Source: Bos javanicus (lineage: Eukaryota; Chordata; Mammalia; Artiodactyla; Bovidae). Taken from it: a stretch of 64,000 nt of DNA. A model generated the notes under the pieces. It saw nothing but the letters and a program-made list of their open reading frames with translations. It had not been told where the DNA came from and ran no database searches. The position numbers were made by a program, and so were the translations under genes. Shown piece by piece: positions 36,046-47,619 of the stretch (its first letter is position 1; the number at the start of each line of letters is the position of its first letter). Where the stretch lies: assembly GCF_032452875.1 (NCBI RefSeq), contig NC_083884.1:22213501-22277500 (forward strand), given 5' to 3'.

Positions 36046-38059
36046 AGGGAATTTTAGACAAGCTGGGTATGAAAAGCCTGAATTCCAGAATGTTACTTAA
36101 TTATACTAAATTACTATATAAAATTTAAATAATTATATTAATCATATTCCATAAGCAAATCACTAAATTTCATTCACTGTTTCATAATCTGGCTTTGGAG
36201 ATATGTTATGTCCAGAGACTAAGGATATAAATGTTCATATCTCTAGCAATCTGTTTTGTTCTAAGGGAAAACATATTCAACAATTTCAGTTTCCTGAAAT
36301 ATGAAAAGATGTTTACTTTTTAAAATAAGGACATGTTAATGATAACTCACTTATTAAAAATGGAAGTGGCTAGTGCATGATACAGAACACAAATTTATCA
36401 GTTTTCCATATGCCTTCATTAAAATCTAAGGTCTAAATAATTCTCAACATATATATCTCACTTCTCACCATGAGCTTATAATATAAATGAGCAATATAAA
36501 GGTTATACCCAAAGGGTTCTGAGAATACTGGATAATTGGATTGTTAGATATCAAAAGCCCTTCACCTCCATATTTGGACTCACCTAGGTTTCTGTAAAAT
36601 GGCACCTTTCTAAGCTGTACATTTGTCTTGAAATGTTTCATTGCTGGAACCTGACTGCCTTTTAAGATAAGGCCAAACTGGACACCTTGAAGCTGCTGGT
36701 GCCAGCAACAGGAACATTCTAATTGACTGTCTTTGTTCCCTTTTCCCAATGAAACAGGTGAGGTTTTGTTCATTTATACATGCATGTAAAGTCATTTGTC
36801 CTCATTTATAGCAATTGTTAGAGGCAGCTATTTGTGAAATACTGTTGATAAAATTTAAATAAAATTTATCTCTTGCTACAGATGACCACAATTCTGGTGA
36901 AATCCTTTTATTCATTACATTATGATTTAGCTTTTTAGTCATTTTCATTCCTTTAGCTAGACTAGATTTCTTGACAGTCATTTCAAATTCCATTTAGGGA
37001 ATAACACCAGGGGACATGACCAAGGTGAATAAGACTTCCCATTTGTACTCTGAAGAGCCTGTATTCTGTAGCTTTGAAAGGAAGAACAGATTTCCAGAAA
37101 GTTACTAAGTCACAGGGTACATTTATAATGAAACTATACCATAAAGTTCTTGAGAAAAGTACAACCAAATATTAAAAATGTTAAACTATTACTAATTTTA
37201 ACTTGATTTATTTTTCTTTCAAGGCAATAATGGTCCCCTATATACAGGGAATACAACTTCACCTTTATTCTATACATCTGCTCCCTTGCCTTATAACTGG
37301 ATGAAGAGAGTAAGTGAAAATTCTACAGAAAACACAGTTCTAACACCTCCAGCATACTAGCTAGATCTTACATTTTGTGAAGGTACAGTCAGGAACCAAC
37401 AGAATCATCAGGGAAACAGTGAATAAATAACTTCAGCTTCACCATACTGTGTCTCCCACTGGTGTTTTATTCACAAGACTTAACACCAAAAAAGGGATAG
37501 TTGTTTATTTCTCCCCCCTGAATCAAGCACGTTCTGAGGGCACCTAACTCATTTCTTTTTTCATCTAGACATATGTCCATCAAAAATATGTTAGAATATA
37601 GGATAGTCAGAAAAAGAAAAATTGATTATTATTCAGGAAAAAAGAATTCCATTCTTAATGCAAAATGCACATAAATTGTCTTCCATGGTATTATTCTGAA
37701 AGAATTCAACTCATTATATATCACACAGAATTTTTTTTTTAAGGTAGACATGACAATTACTAATGCTTAAACAGATTACTTAAAAGTTTTCAGTAAATGT
37801 TTACCAATCCACTGCTTGTGTGGAAGTACCTCACCTCACTACAAAAGGGTGTATACACATAATAGGCAAACAGGAGATTCAGAGGTGAGAAAACTAAGCC
37901 ATCTCTTGAAAACAACTTTGAATAATTTAAATTTCAGTTAATCATTGCAGAAATATTACCTCCCTCATTAACCTGAACAATCAGTAAATTGTTTAATGGT
38001 CCCTAGAGCAAAAGGATCAGCAAAATCCCACAAAGAACATCCTTAAGTGATACATTAAG
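36046..38059. other. Unique A+T-rich sequence, no feature recognised
   Basis: Minus-strand frames at 36465-36993 are short and unconvincing. A run of nine T or more lies near 37732. Confidence 0.5.
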
Positions 38060-38475
38060 TACCTTACATAAAAAATTGTGTCACTTACTCTGGACAGAAG
38101 TAGGTGTTTGCTCTGTGAAAAAATAAAAGTCCTCCAAATGAGTCATTTGTGCAAAGCCCCATGTCAGCAAGCCAAGACTTAATGGCAGTTTTGGTCTCTC
38201 CCAGGAATGTGACTTTTAACCAGTTAGTCTGGGATTATCTGGTCACCACTAGCAAGGTAATCCATTGGATATACCCCAGTTGTCCCCCTAGGAAGATGGT
38301 TTTGTCTGAAACAATCCACTCTTTGTTAGGAACTTCCTTTTCCCCTCTTTCTGATTATAAAAGCTTCCACTTTGTATAGCTCCTTAGAGCTGCTTTCTAT
38401 CTGCTAGATGGGATGCTGTGCGATTCATGAATCATTGAATAAAGCCAATTTCATTTTTAATTTTATGTGTTAACA
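38060..38475 (+). repeat. Probable old solo LTR (ERVL-like)
   Basis: The segment has LTR-like order: a TATAAAA box at 38356-38362, then about 75 bases later AATAAAGCC (AATAAA at 38438-38443), followed by a T-rich end. The wording around ATGAATCATTGAATAAAGCC is typical of mammalian ERVL-type LTR ends. Boundaries and family are uncertain, and no target duplication was identified. Confidence 0.5.
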
Positions 38476-39540
38476 CCTCAAAGTACCAATATTTGTGGCA
38501 TTTCTCATGTTACTATTATTGTATAGGTGCCTATCTCTTCTAAATAGACTAAATTTTCTTGAGGAATAAAGATCAAATTGGATAATTTTTTTTTCCCATT
38601 CCTCAACTATTCTTGTTACATACTGAATATAAGAGAAATTTAAAACATTTTCTTGAATTAAATTCATTAAGATAATCCAACCCTGAAGTAATGAAAATGT
38701 TGTTTGAAAGCTTAACTTCTTATATGTAAATAACTGTCAAACTTCATTCACAGTTTAATTATTATGTTTTCAGTAACTGGGATTAACCTTTTATTAGCAC
38801 AAGTAAATTGTAGAATACTACATAATTATTCCATGAATTTTTTTCAATTTCAAAATAAATCTGTTCATGGTATACTAATTTGTCCAGATACATACTTTCA
38901 AAACTAAATTCTGGATTTTTAATGGGGATGTGATAAATAAATGAATGTACATTTCATATAGGAATAGTTTCTTTTTAAGAGTATAATAATAATTTTACCA
39001 TTATAAATCAGCTGCTATGTGTCAGGCATACTTCTACATCCTTCATAAATATAATAATCTTAGGTCACAGACTACTCTGGCCTACTCTCTTGAGGTTATC
39101 TTTCAAACTAGAAAGGAATAGATGCATTTTTAAAATTTAGAACAGAATTACCTATTGTGTCACCAGAACATCTGGTATCTAAACCATATGGATTATTTTA
39201 AATAAATAACTAAGACATTTGCATTTCAGACATGCAAAGCATTTAATTATGAGTTAATTATAATTAAGACTTTTGTAAACCTCACTTAGACAAAGAATCT
39301 GTAACCATTTACCTGGCTACTTATTCTTGATATCTTCCAATCCACATACCTAGAACAAGTTAGCATATTTTACAGGCTCAGCTACATCCAAGATTCTGAA
39401 ACAAATCCCTTCCTTAATCCTGGGAGATTTAATTTGTTCTACTTCAGATGACTGACATTCTAGCATTTGTAACTCGTGTTCTAATTTGTTACTATATTAA
39501 GATTTTAAGAACAACAACAAAAGTCATTTTAGTTCTCTGT
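38476..39540. other. A+T-rich sequence; possible MIR remnant at 39000-39062
   Basis: The stretch CTGCTATGTGTCAGGCATAC with TTCATAAATATAAT resembles the reverse of a MIR SINE, but only about 60 bases align by eye. Nothing else is recognised. Confidence 0.35.
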
Positions 39541-39552
39541 AGAAATACTTTT

Positions 39553-39607
39553 GGGGGGCTTCCCTGGTAGCTCAGCTGGTAAAGAATCTGCCTGCAATGT
39601 AGTAAAA
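39553..39607 (+). mobile_element. tRNA-head-only Bov-tA insertion with perfect target duplication
   Basis: About 46 bases match the tRNA-like head of Bov-tA (GGCTTCCCTGGTAGCTCAGC through CTGCCTGCAATG). There is then no Bov-A body, only TAGTAAAA. AGAAATACTTTT occurs at 39541-39552 and again at 39608-39619, a perfect 12-base duplication. The element therefore ends, with a tiny A run, inside the tRNA domain. Confidence 0.85.
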
Positions 39608-39693
39608 AGAAATACTTTTTATTTACTCAGTTGAATATATCTTATATCTTCAATCTACAAACTTCTATTAAAGAAAATATCTAATCATTTTCT

Positions 39694-39897
39694 GCATGTA
39701 TGCTCAGTCATGTGCAACTCTTTGTTACCCCATGGACTGTAGCATGCCAGGCTCCTCTGTCCATGGAATTTCCCAGGCAAGAATACTGAAGTGGGTTGCT
39801 ATTCCCTTCTCCAGGGGATCTTCCCAAATCAGGGATCAAACTTGGGCCTCCTGCACTGACAGGGAGATTCTTTACCACTGAGCCATCAGGGAAGCTC
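39694..39897 (-). mobile_element. Bov-tA SINE
   Basis: The full body and head are present, with the right end GAGCCATCAGGGAAGCTCC. The flanks do not give a clear duplication. Confidence 0.9.
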
Positions 39898-39899
39898 CA

Positions 39900-39968
39900 A
39901 TCCTAGTCCATGGAAAAACTGTCTTCCATGAAACCAGTCCCTGCTACCAAAAAGGTTGGGGCCGCTGA
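39900..39968 (+). mobile_element. Terminal fragment of an old DNA transposon (tentative)
   Basis: The wording CCATGGAAAAACTGTCTTCC ... AAAAAGGTTGGGGCCGCTG matches a recurrent mammalian DNA-transposon terminus. I cannot name the family with certainty. Confidence 0.45.
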
Positions 39969-40828
39969 GTTACAAGTCAATAGTTAGAATAGCAGGAGGG
40001 TGAGATTGCTACTTGAACTAGCATGATGTCAGTGGAAAGAAAATAAAGTTTTTTAGTGGAATTTTGGAGATAGTCAGGACTTATTGGTAAAAGAATGTAA
40101 TATGTGAGGGTGAGTACATGTGACTTCTCAGTATCAGTCATATTCATAAACATGAATAGTGGTATCGGTCACTGAGATACCAACACTTTAAGAGATACAT
40201 TCAATTTTCTTGCTAGGGAAGAAAAGGGGAAGAGATAATAAACTTATTTGGAAAATGTTTAATTCAAGGCAACTTTTGGCCTTTATTTGACATATTTTTA
40301 TTACTCTACTTTGTGCCAAGAAAAGCTTTAGTTCTTTAGGTATTATGTGGACAATTAGAGATATGACTCTGGAGCTCAATGAAGAAGTTTAAATATAAAT
40401 TTGCAAAAAAAAACTGGCATATAGATGATGCACAGATGACAATGGAAGTTTTAACACAAATAAAGTGAGGGTAAGAAGAGAAAAGATACACCACTAAGTC
40501 TTGAGGAACTCTAGTGTTGTAAGGGAGAGAGGTGGCGATCTAGAAAAAAAGATTGAGAAACAAGGGCCAGGTATAGCAGAATGAGATAAATAAAACTTGA
40601 GTGGCAAAAGCCAAGGGAAATGTTTTTAAAAGGAAGTAATTCACTGGTCAATTAAGAAACCTAAAAAACACTTCCAAATTAACCTCCAGAAGGTCCTGAG
40701 TAATTATAGTAACTGTTGTTTTGATGGACTGATTGGAGCACAAGACAACTGAATGGATCTGAGGAGGAAAAAAAGAAGTGAGGAAGTAGATGCAGCACAT
40801 GTCAACAACTCTAAAGAAACATCATTGT
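39969..40828. other. Unique A+T-rich sequence, no feature recognised
   Basis: I see no repeat or coding signal. Confidence 0.5.
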
Positions 40829-41033
40829 GAAGGGGCTTCACTGGTGGCTCAGATGGTAAAGAATCTGCTGCAATGCAGGAGACCTGGGTTCAATCCCTGG
40901 GTTGGAAAGATGCCCTGGAAGAAGGCATGGCAACCTATTCCAGTAATCTTGCCCAGAGAATCCCCATGGACAGAGGATCCTGGTGGGCTACAGTCCATGG
41001 GGTTGCAAAGAGTGGGACACGACTAAGCACACT
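40829..41033 (+). mobile_element. Bov-tA SINE
   Basis: The tRNA head (GGGGCTTCACTGGTGGCTCAG) with a good B-box (GGTTCAATCCC) is followed by the Bov-A body ending ACACGACTAAGCACAC. Confidence 0.92.
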
Positions 41034-41442
41034 ATGGTCTAATAGACAATTTTAAAAATAATTTGATAAGCATGCTTCATTGACCATTGAAAGGTTTTAT
41101 TATAAAGTTAGTAGTTGACAAAATAGGTTATGTAGGATTCCTTAGAAGGAGGGTGGAGATGACATTGTTGAGGTTCTGAAAAGTATGTATAGTGCTAATG
41201 CACAAATATGTTGAGTACTATTTCTCCAGTAGTACATATGACCTTGTTTGGAATGTAGAAAAAAAAAGATGATTATGATTTAGAATTTTCCCTGTGTATT
41301 CAATGAGAATTTTAAAAAAATGAGGATTAGGGTGTTGGCATGAGAGTTATAAAAATAATGAAATAGAAAAGACTGAATATGGAAGGGTAAATGATGAGGG
41401 CAAGAAATGGAAATACAGGAAAGTGGAGATTCACCTGGGATC
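41034..41442. other. Unique A+T-rich sequence, no feature recognised
   Basis: Nothing is recognised between the two SINEs. Confidence 0.5.
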
Positions 41443-41455
41443 AAAAGAATGTATG

Positions 41456-41726
41456 CTGCTGCTGCTAAGTCGCTTCAGTCATGTCGGATGCTGTGCGACC
41501 CCATAGACAGCAGCCCACCAGGTTCCACCATCTCTGGGATTCTCCAGGCAAGAACACTGGAGTGGGTTACCATTTCAGTCTCCAATGCATGAAAGTGAAA
41601 AGTGAAAGTGAAGTTGCTCAGTCGTGTCCGACTCTTAGCAACCCCATGGACTGCAGCCCACCAGGCTCCTCTGACCATGGGATTTTCCAGGCAAAAGCAC
41701 TGGAGTGGGGTGCCATTGCCTTCTCC
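41456..41726 (-). mobile_element. Bov-A2 SINE with target duplication
   Basis: AAAAGAATGTATG at 41443-41455 and 41727-41739 is a perfect 13-base duplication. The dimer is near full length with a short triplet tail. Confidence 0.95.
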
Positions 41727-41739
41727 AAAAGAATGTATG

Positions 41740-43795
41740 AATGGAAGTAATTCACAAGTGAGCTGAGAAGGCAAAGAGCAAAGGTGGGTGGTAGTAACAC
41801 TAATGGGTGAAATAAGATCTAACTTATGATGTAGGATTATGTGGCTGAGGAAGGAGAAGGAAAAAAATCATTGGAGATAAAGATATTAAAGAACAGAGAG
41901 ACTGACTGTTGAGATAGTCATCTATATGGAAAGTGTGGTCACCCAGAATATTGTCAATAAATAGGATGGAGAGGAATACTTAAGTGAGATGCCTATATGT
42001 TATAGATCATAACAAGAAGAGGAAATGTTGGATAATATAAGGTAAAGACATGCTTCAAAGTGTAGAATATCTACCAGATTAGTGAGTATAGATCTGGACC
42101 TTATAACAAGGTACAAACAACATCAAGCACAGCAAACAAAGTGCATAAGGGGTGAGTAAATAGTCACTACTGGTAGGGTTACAGATACAGCAACTCTCAA
42201 GGAAGGAGATATGCTTCCTTTAAGGCATGAAACACTTAAGAACACATAGATATTGCTTAACGCGTGTAGTTCTAAAAGGTAGAGTGGACAGCATATAACA
42301 TATGTGTGATCCCATGGACTGTAGCCCACCAGGCTCCTCTGTCCACGGGATTCTCCAAGGAAGAATACTGGAGTGGGTCACTAAATCTTACTGAGAAGAA
42401 GGAAGCTGCAGTAGATGACAGATTATAAGGATAAAATATGGGGAGGGTATGGGATTTTGAATGAGGAAGACAGGACACTATGATTTTCAGTGCAAACTCT
42501 TTTGGTAGTGTGCATAAAATTTAAATAAGAGGTTACTATCTTTTTACATTCCATTCTGTGGTTCAAAATCATATAGGGACAAGAGGCTCATAGTCCCTAC
42601 TACTCCCTTAACTCCTACCTACTCCCTTAACTTTGACAAAATATCAAGTATAATGATCAGGTTTTTCTTTTCTTTTGTTTTTGGTTTTCTTTCTTAAACT
42701 AACAGAGGTGAGGATAATTGATCAACATGGTAGCAATCTGTATCCACTGCCTGCAAATATAATTCCTCTTTCATTATTTCAAAAATTGTTGATTATTTTA
42801 TGAATATATCAGATAATATGCTTGGGTACTGTAAAACTGGAGCAAGTTAAAACACAGATGGAATGATATGTGCATATTCATGATCATTTCTCATTACTGG
42901 AGGCTGCCCATCATTGTATTTTCAAACACATCAGTTCGAAACATTTGGTATTTGCATAAATACTGTTCATCATGAAAGCATTAACATTGTGTTAGAAGGT
43001 AAAGTAAGTAAAATAAATGTATCTGTTTTAACATTATGATCCTTCAATTTATGTTAATTTCAGAAGACATAAAACAGTATCTTATGTATCTGAAAAATCT
43101 GTATGAGGTTGTAATTTTAATTTATCTGTGAGTGTTTCTACATTAATTAAAATGCACAGGTTTTTAAAATAGGGATTAAAATATGAAAGAGATCAAGCTA
43201 TTTACAATCTAATTAGCTCAAAATTGGATGAGTAATATAAATGCATAATTAATCTGCTTTGACTATGACAAACTTGAAAGGGAGATTATGGAATTAATAA
43301 CAGAAAAAAGTATCTAAAAAAACTTGTATTCAAAGTAAGAGGAATTTCCTGACATCTTTAAAATAATTCTTCCATACTCTTATTTTCTGAAAAGTATCCT
43401 ATTGAATAAATACAGAATGAAACATGAAAATATTTTACTTTCTCCAGAATTCCTAAAAAGACACCTTTCATTGCAAAACACTTGCAAAGTAGATAAGTAA
43501 CAATTTTTATATCCTTACTTCATTTATCTTTTACACATGCTCTTTCTCTTCCTATCTTTTTCTTTCACTCTGAACAAAGTAAGCTGTATATGTCATCTCC
43601 CTTTATCCCTAACATTTCAGTATGTATTTTCTAAAAATAAGGATATTCTTTTGTATAACCACAGTGAATTTATGAACATGTAATAGTGACTTTTATCTAA
43701 ATTGCTCTCCATATTCCAGTTTGTTGATTGTTAAAAGAATCCACTGTATTGTATAGCATTTTTTTTTTCTCTAGTAAAGAAACCAGTCTAGCTTA
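41740..43795. other. Unique A+T-rich sequence apart from a Bov-A fragment
   Basis: Outside 42304-42379 I recognise no element. An unbroken run of nine or more T occurs near 43761. Confidence 0.5.
42304..42379 (-). mobile_element. Internal Bov-A fragment
   Basis: About 75 bases of the body (ATCCCATGGACTGTAGCCC to CTGGAGTGGGTC) are present with neither SINE end and no target duplication. This suggests secondary deletion. Confidence 0.75.
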
Positions 43796-44088
43796 TGAAA
43801 GAATTTAAAGGTGACACAAAGAGATGGAAAAACATACCATGTTCTTGGGCTGATATTGTCAAAATGACCACACTACTCAGGGAAATCTACAAATTCAATG
43901 CAATCACTATTAAACTACTAATGGCATTTTTCACAAAGTTAAAAACTAATTTTCTAATTTGTATAGAAACATTAAAGACCCCAAATAGCCAACACAATCC
44001 TGAAAAAGAAAACAAGCTGGAGGAATCAGACTCCCTAACCTCAGACTAAAGCTACAGTAATATAAACAGTATGATGGTATTGGTTTTT

Positions 44089-44290
44089 AGTCACTTAGTC
44101 ATGTCCAGATCTTTGAAACCCCATGGATTATAGCCCGCCAGGCACCTGTCCATGGAATTCTCCAGGCAAGAATACTGGAGTGGGTTGCCATGCCCTCTTC
44201 CAGGGGATCTTCCCAACCCAGAGATCAAATTCATGTGTCCTGCATTGGTAGGCAGATTTTTTTTTACCACTGAGCCACCAGGGAAGCCCA
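44089..44290 (-). mobile_element. Bov-tA SINE inside L1
   Basis: The head is at the right (GAGCCACCAGGGAAGCCC). Related flanks beginning AAACAGTA (44063-44070 and 44295-44302) and continuing GGTATTGG versus GGTACTAG suggest a long, diverged duplication. Confidence 0.88.
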
Positions 44291-44825
44291 ATTCAAACAG
44301 TAGGGTACTAGCACAAAAACAGAAATATCGGTCAGTGGAATAGGAGAGAAAACTCAAAAATAAAGCTTGACCATGCATTTATGGTTTATTAATCTATGGC
44401 CAAGAAGGCAAGAATATACAGTAAAGACAGTCTCTTCAAAAAACATTGCTGGGAAAACTGGACAGCTTCATTTGAAAGAATGAAATTAGAACATCCTCTA
44501 ATACCATACACAAAAATAAAGTCAAAATAGATTAAAGACCTAAATATAAGACTGTATACTGTAAAACTTTTACAGGAAAACAGAGGCAGAATGTTCTTTG
44601 ATATATATTACAGCAAAATCCTTTTGGATCCATCTCCCTAGGTAATGGAAATAAAAACTAAAATAAATGGGACTTGAAACTAAAAACTTTTGCATAGCAA
44701 AAGAAACCTAAATAAAATGAAAGACAACCTACAACACAGAAGAAAATATTTGCAAATGAAGCAAATGACAAGATTAACCTCTGAAATATACAAACAGTTC
44801 ACACCTCAATATTAAATAAAAAAAA

Positions 44826-44965
44826 GGGATGGTGTGGGGAGGGAGGAGGGAGGAGGGTTCAGGATGGGGAACACATGTATGCCTGTGGCAGATTCATTTT
44901 GATATTTGGCAAAACTAATACAATTATGTAAAGTTTAAAAATAAAATAAAATTAAAAAAAAAAAA
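44826..44965 (+). mobile_element. Short L1 3' end inserted in older L1
   Basis: The last ~110 bases of the ruminant L1 3' UTR (GGAGGGAGGAGGG, TTCAGGATGGGGAACACATG, TGATATTTGGCAAAAC) plus an A-rich tail interrupt the older L1. Both junctions fall in A-rich sequence, so the duplication cannot be resolved. Confidence 0.85.
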
Positions 44966-45757
44966 AGACAACCCAATAAAAAAACAGGCAGAAGCTCTAT
45001 AAAGACATTTCTCCAAAGAAGATATGGCCAAAAGGCACACGAAAAGATGTTCAACACCCATTAATTTTTAGACAAATGCAAATCATAACTACAATGAGGT
45101 ATCACCTCACACCAGTCAGAATGGCCATCATCAAAATTTTTACAAATAATAAATTCTGGAGAGAGTATAGAAAAAAAGGAACCCTTCTACATTGTTGGTG
45201 GGAATGTAAATTACTATAGTCATTATGGAGAACAGCATGGCAGTTCCTTAAAAAAATAAGATCAGAGATACTATATGATACTGCAATCCTATTCCTGGAC
45301 ATGTACCCAGAGAAAACCATAATTCAAAAATACACACACACTCCAATGTTCACTGTAGCGCTATTTACAATAGCCAAGACATGGAAGCAACCTAAATGTC
45401 CATGGACAAAGGAATGGATAAAGAAGTGGTATATCTAAAAAATGGAATATTACTCAGCCATAAAAAGAATGAAATAATGCCATTTGTAGCAACATGGATG
45501 GACATAGAAATTATCATACTACTTAAGCCAAACAGATATAAATATTATAAATTGCTTATGTGTGGAATTAAAATAAATGTACAAATGAACTTATTTCCAA
45601 AAGAGAAAGGACCCACTATATGGCACAAGAACTATATTCAATAATTTTTAATAACCTATAAGGGAAAAGGATCTGAAAAAATATGTAACTGAACCACTGT
45701 GCTATATACTGGAAACTAATGATATCATAAATCAACTATACTTCAATAAAAAAAAAA

Positions 45758-45900
45758 AAACAGTTTGTAACTATGTATGGTGCCAGATGTTATCTATACT
45801 CATTGTGATAATCATTTTACAATATATATAAATATCAAATAATCATCATGTACACCTGAAGGTGACATGCTATCAATTATACTTCAAAAAAACCCCCAAA
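45758..45900 (+). mobile_element. Old L1M-type 3' UTR fragment
   Basis: GTTTGTAACTATGTATGGTG ... TACACCTGAAGGTGACATG ... CAATTATACTTC is the common end of older mammalian L1 elements. The same block appears at 62690-62820. Confidence 0.6.
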
Positions 45901-47146
45901 ATTTTATAGAAAAAAATTAAAAGAGAAATTCAGTCTAGGATCAGGTATTATTGAGTTGTCATTTCTCTTTAGTCTCCTTGGGTCTAGAAAAAATTTTCAG
46001 CTTTTATTTAGCATTTTATAAATTGGCATTACTGAAAATTATCATCCCTCTGGATGTTCCTTTAATTTTTATTTAAAAACAAAACTTTTTTAGTTTGTCT
46101 TGTTTTCTTATGATTAGATTCAAGTTTTATATTCCTAGCTTGAATATTCTGTATTTTGTCCCTTTCAGTGTATAGGTATCATATCTGAGGCACCCAATGT
46201 CTACCTGCCCCTTGTTAATAATGTTAATTTTTATCATAATGTCAAAGTGTTATCCGTATGTTCATTATAAACAGGATTCTCACCCTAGGGTCCCATGATG
46301 AACACATAGGGTGACCAAGGGTAATTTTAATTTTTGAAGGAGCCACAGTAACACTTGTTATCTGCCGGTAACTGCATAAAGTATTAGTTAAACTATCAGC
46401 TTGAGGTCAGTTCAGTTAGATCATCCTGTGTTCTTCTCAAGATGTCATAATATTGTAAACCTAGGTATTCAATCTTCACTGTGATGAAAAGAACACAGAA
46501 AAACAATGTAAATGCTCTGTGTCTAATCTGACTTCAAATCTGAGAATTTGTTCCATGTCCAAAATGTCCACACATCCCATTAGGAATTTATTTAGGAAAG
46601 AAAGGAAATGGTTTTATGTTTCTTTTCACATTTTGCATATTTTAAATGGTTATTAAGCCTTCATATATAACTATTATTAAATTGCTTGAATTTCCTTATT
46701 AAATAGAGCTGTTGGTATTTATTTTGGATCAGTTGAAATATTTTAAAAATTACTCAGCTATTGTACTAAGGGTTGTAAGATTCTCTGCTGTATAGTTACT
46801 ATTATTTTCCATTGTAATTAAAAGGCAAATTATGCTGAGACACTAAGATACTCATTCTATCTTCAATATTTAATCCATGATGAAACACTTTAAGATCCTC
46901 ACCGACATTTATCAGTGATGATTACAACATCATTATTTCTATCTCTGTCATTTCCTCCAAAATTACTGGTCCACATTTGGCCTTTTTATTGAATGAGTCT
47001 ACTTTTTCCTTCTTAACCATTCAACTAACCAGCATTTGTTATAGGTGTGGTCTCATGAATTACATCTTATTTCAAAATTTATAATTCATCACCCTCCTTA
47101 ATTATTTTGTAGATCAAATTGTCCCAGATTTGGCCAGTGGAAGCCT
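45901..47146. other. Unique A+T-rich sequence, no feature recognised
   Basis: Nothing is recognised. Confidence 0.5.
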
Positions 47147-47157
47147 ATTCAGGTGGT

Positions 47158-47389
47158 GAGCTTGCCTATACATGTCCATGTTCAGTCGTGTCTGAATCTT
47201 TGCGAGTCCATGGAACTATAGCCTGCCTGCCAGGCTCCTTTGTCCACGGAATTTTCCAGGCAACAAAACTGGAGTGGGTTGCCATTTCCTTCTCCAGGGG
47301 ATCTTCCCAATCTAGGAACTGAACCCAAATCTCTTGTGTCTCCTGCATTGTCAGGCGGATTCTTAACCACTGTACCACCAGGGAAGCCC
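47158..47389 (-). mobile_element. Bov-tA SINE
   Basis: The tRNA head is at the right (CTGTACCACCAGGGAAGCCC). The flanks ATTCAGGTGGT (47147-47157) and ATTCAAGTGGT (47390-47400) form an 11-base duplication with one difference. The right copy overlaps the target site of the next insertion. Confidence 0.9.
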
Positions 47390-47409
47390 ATTCAAGTGGT
47401 ATCTGTGTC

Positions 47410-47607
47410 TTTTTTTTTTTTTTTTTTTGCTTTAATAAAAAAGTTTTTATTTTCAGTAAATTATTTTCAACTTGTGTACCGTTTATTCTTTCTTTTTTTT
47501 AGTTTTATTTATTTATTTTACTTTACAATATTGTATTGGTTTTGCCATACATTGACATGAATCCACTATGGCCCAGAGGGATGGGATGGGGAGGGAAGAG
47601 GGAGGCA
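47410..47607 (-). mobile_element. L1 insertion with 5' inversion and apparent 3' transduction
   Basis: GGTATCTGTGTC flanks it exactly at 47398-47409 and 47608-47619. Read on the minus strand, a short L1 segment in inverted orientation (47571-47607, plus-strand text CCCAGAGGGATGGGATGGGG) is joined to the sense L1 3' end (about 47570-47493). An A-rich L1 tail follows, then about 60 bases of non-L1 sequence containing AATAAA (47492-47429), then a pure A run of 19 (47428-47410). Confidence 0.88.
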
Positions 47608-47619
47608 GGTATCTGTGTC

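Larger units (their letters stand above)
43796..45757 (+). mobile_element. Decayed LINE-1 3' portion with two nested insertions
   Basis: Sense ORF2 C-terminal text (GACACAAAGAGATGGAAAAAC, CATTGTTGGTGGGAATGTAA) is followed by a 3' UTR and CTTCAATAAAAAAAA at 45745-45757. A Bov-tA (44089-44290) and a short younger L1 3' end (44826-44965) interrupt it. No long frame survives. Confidence 0.85.
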
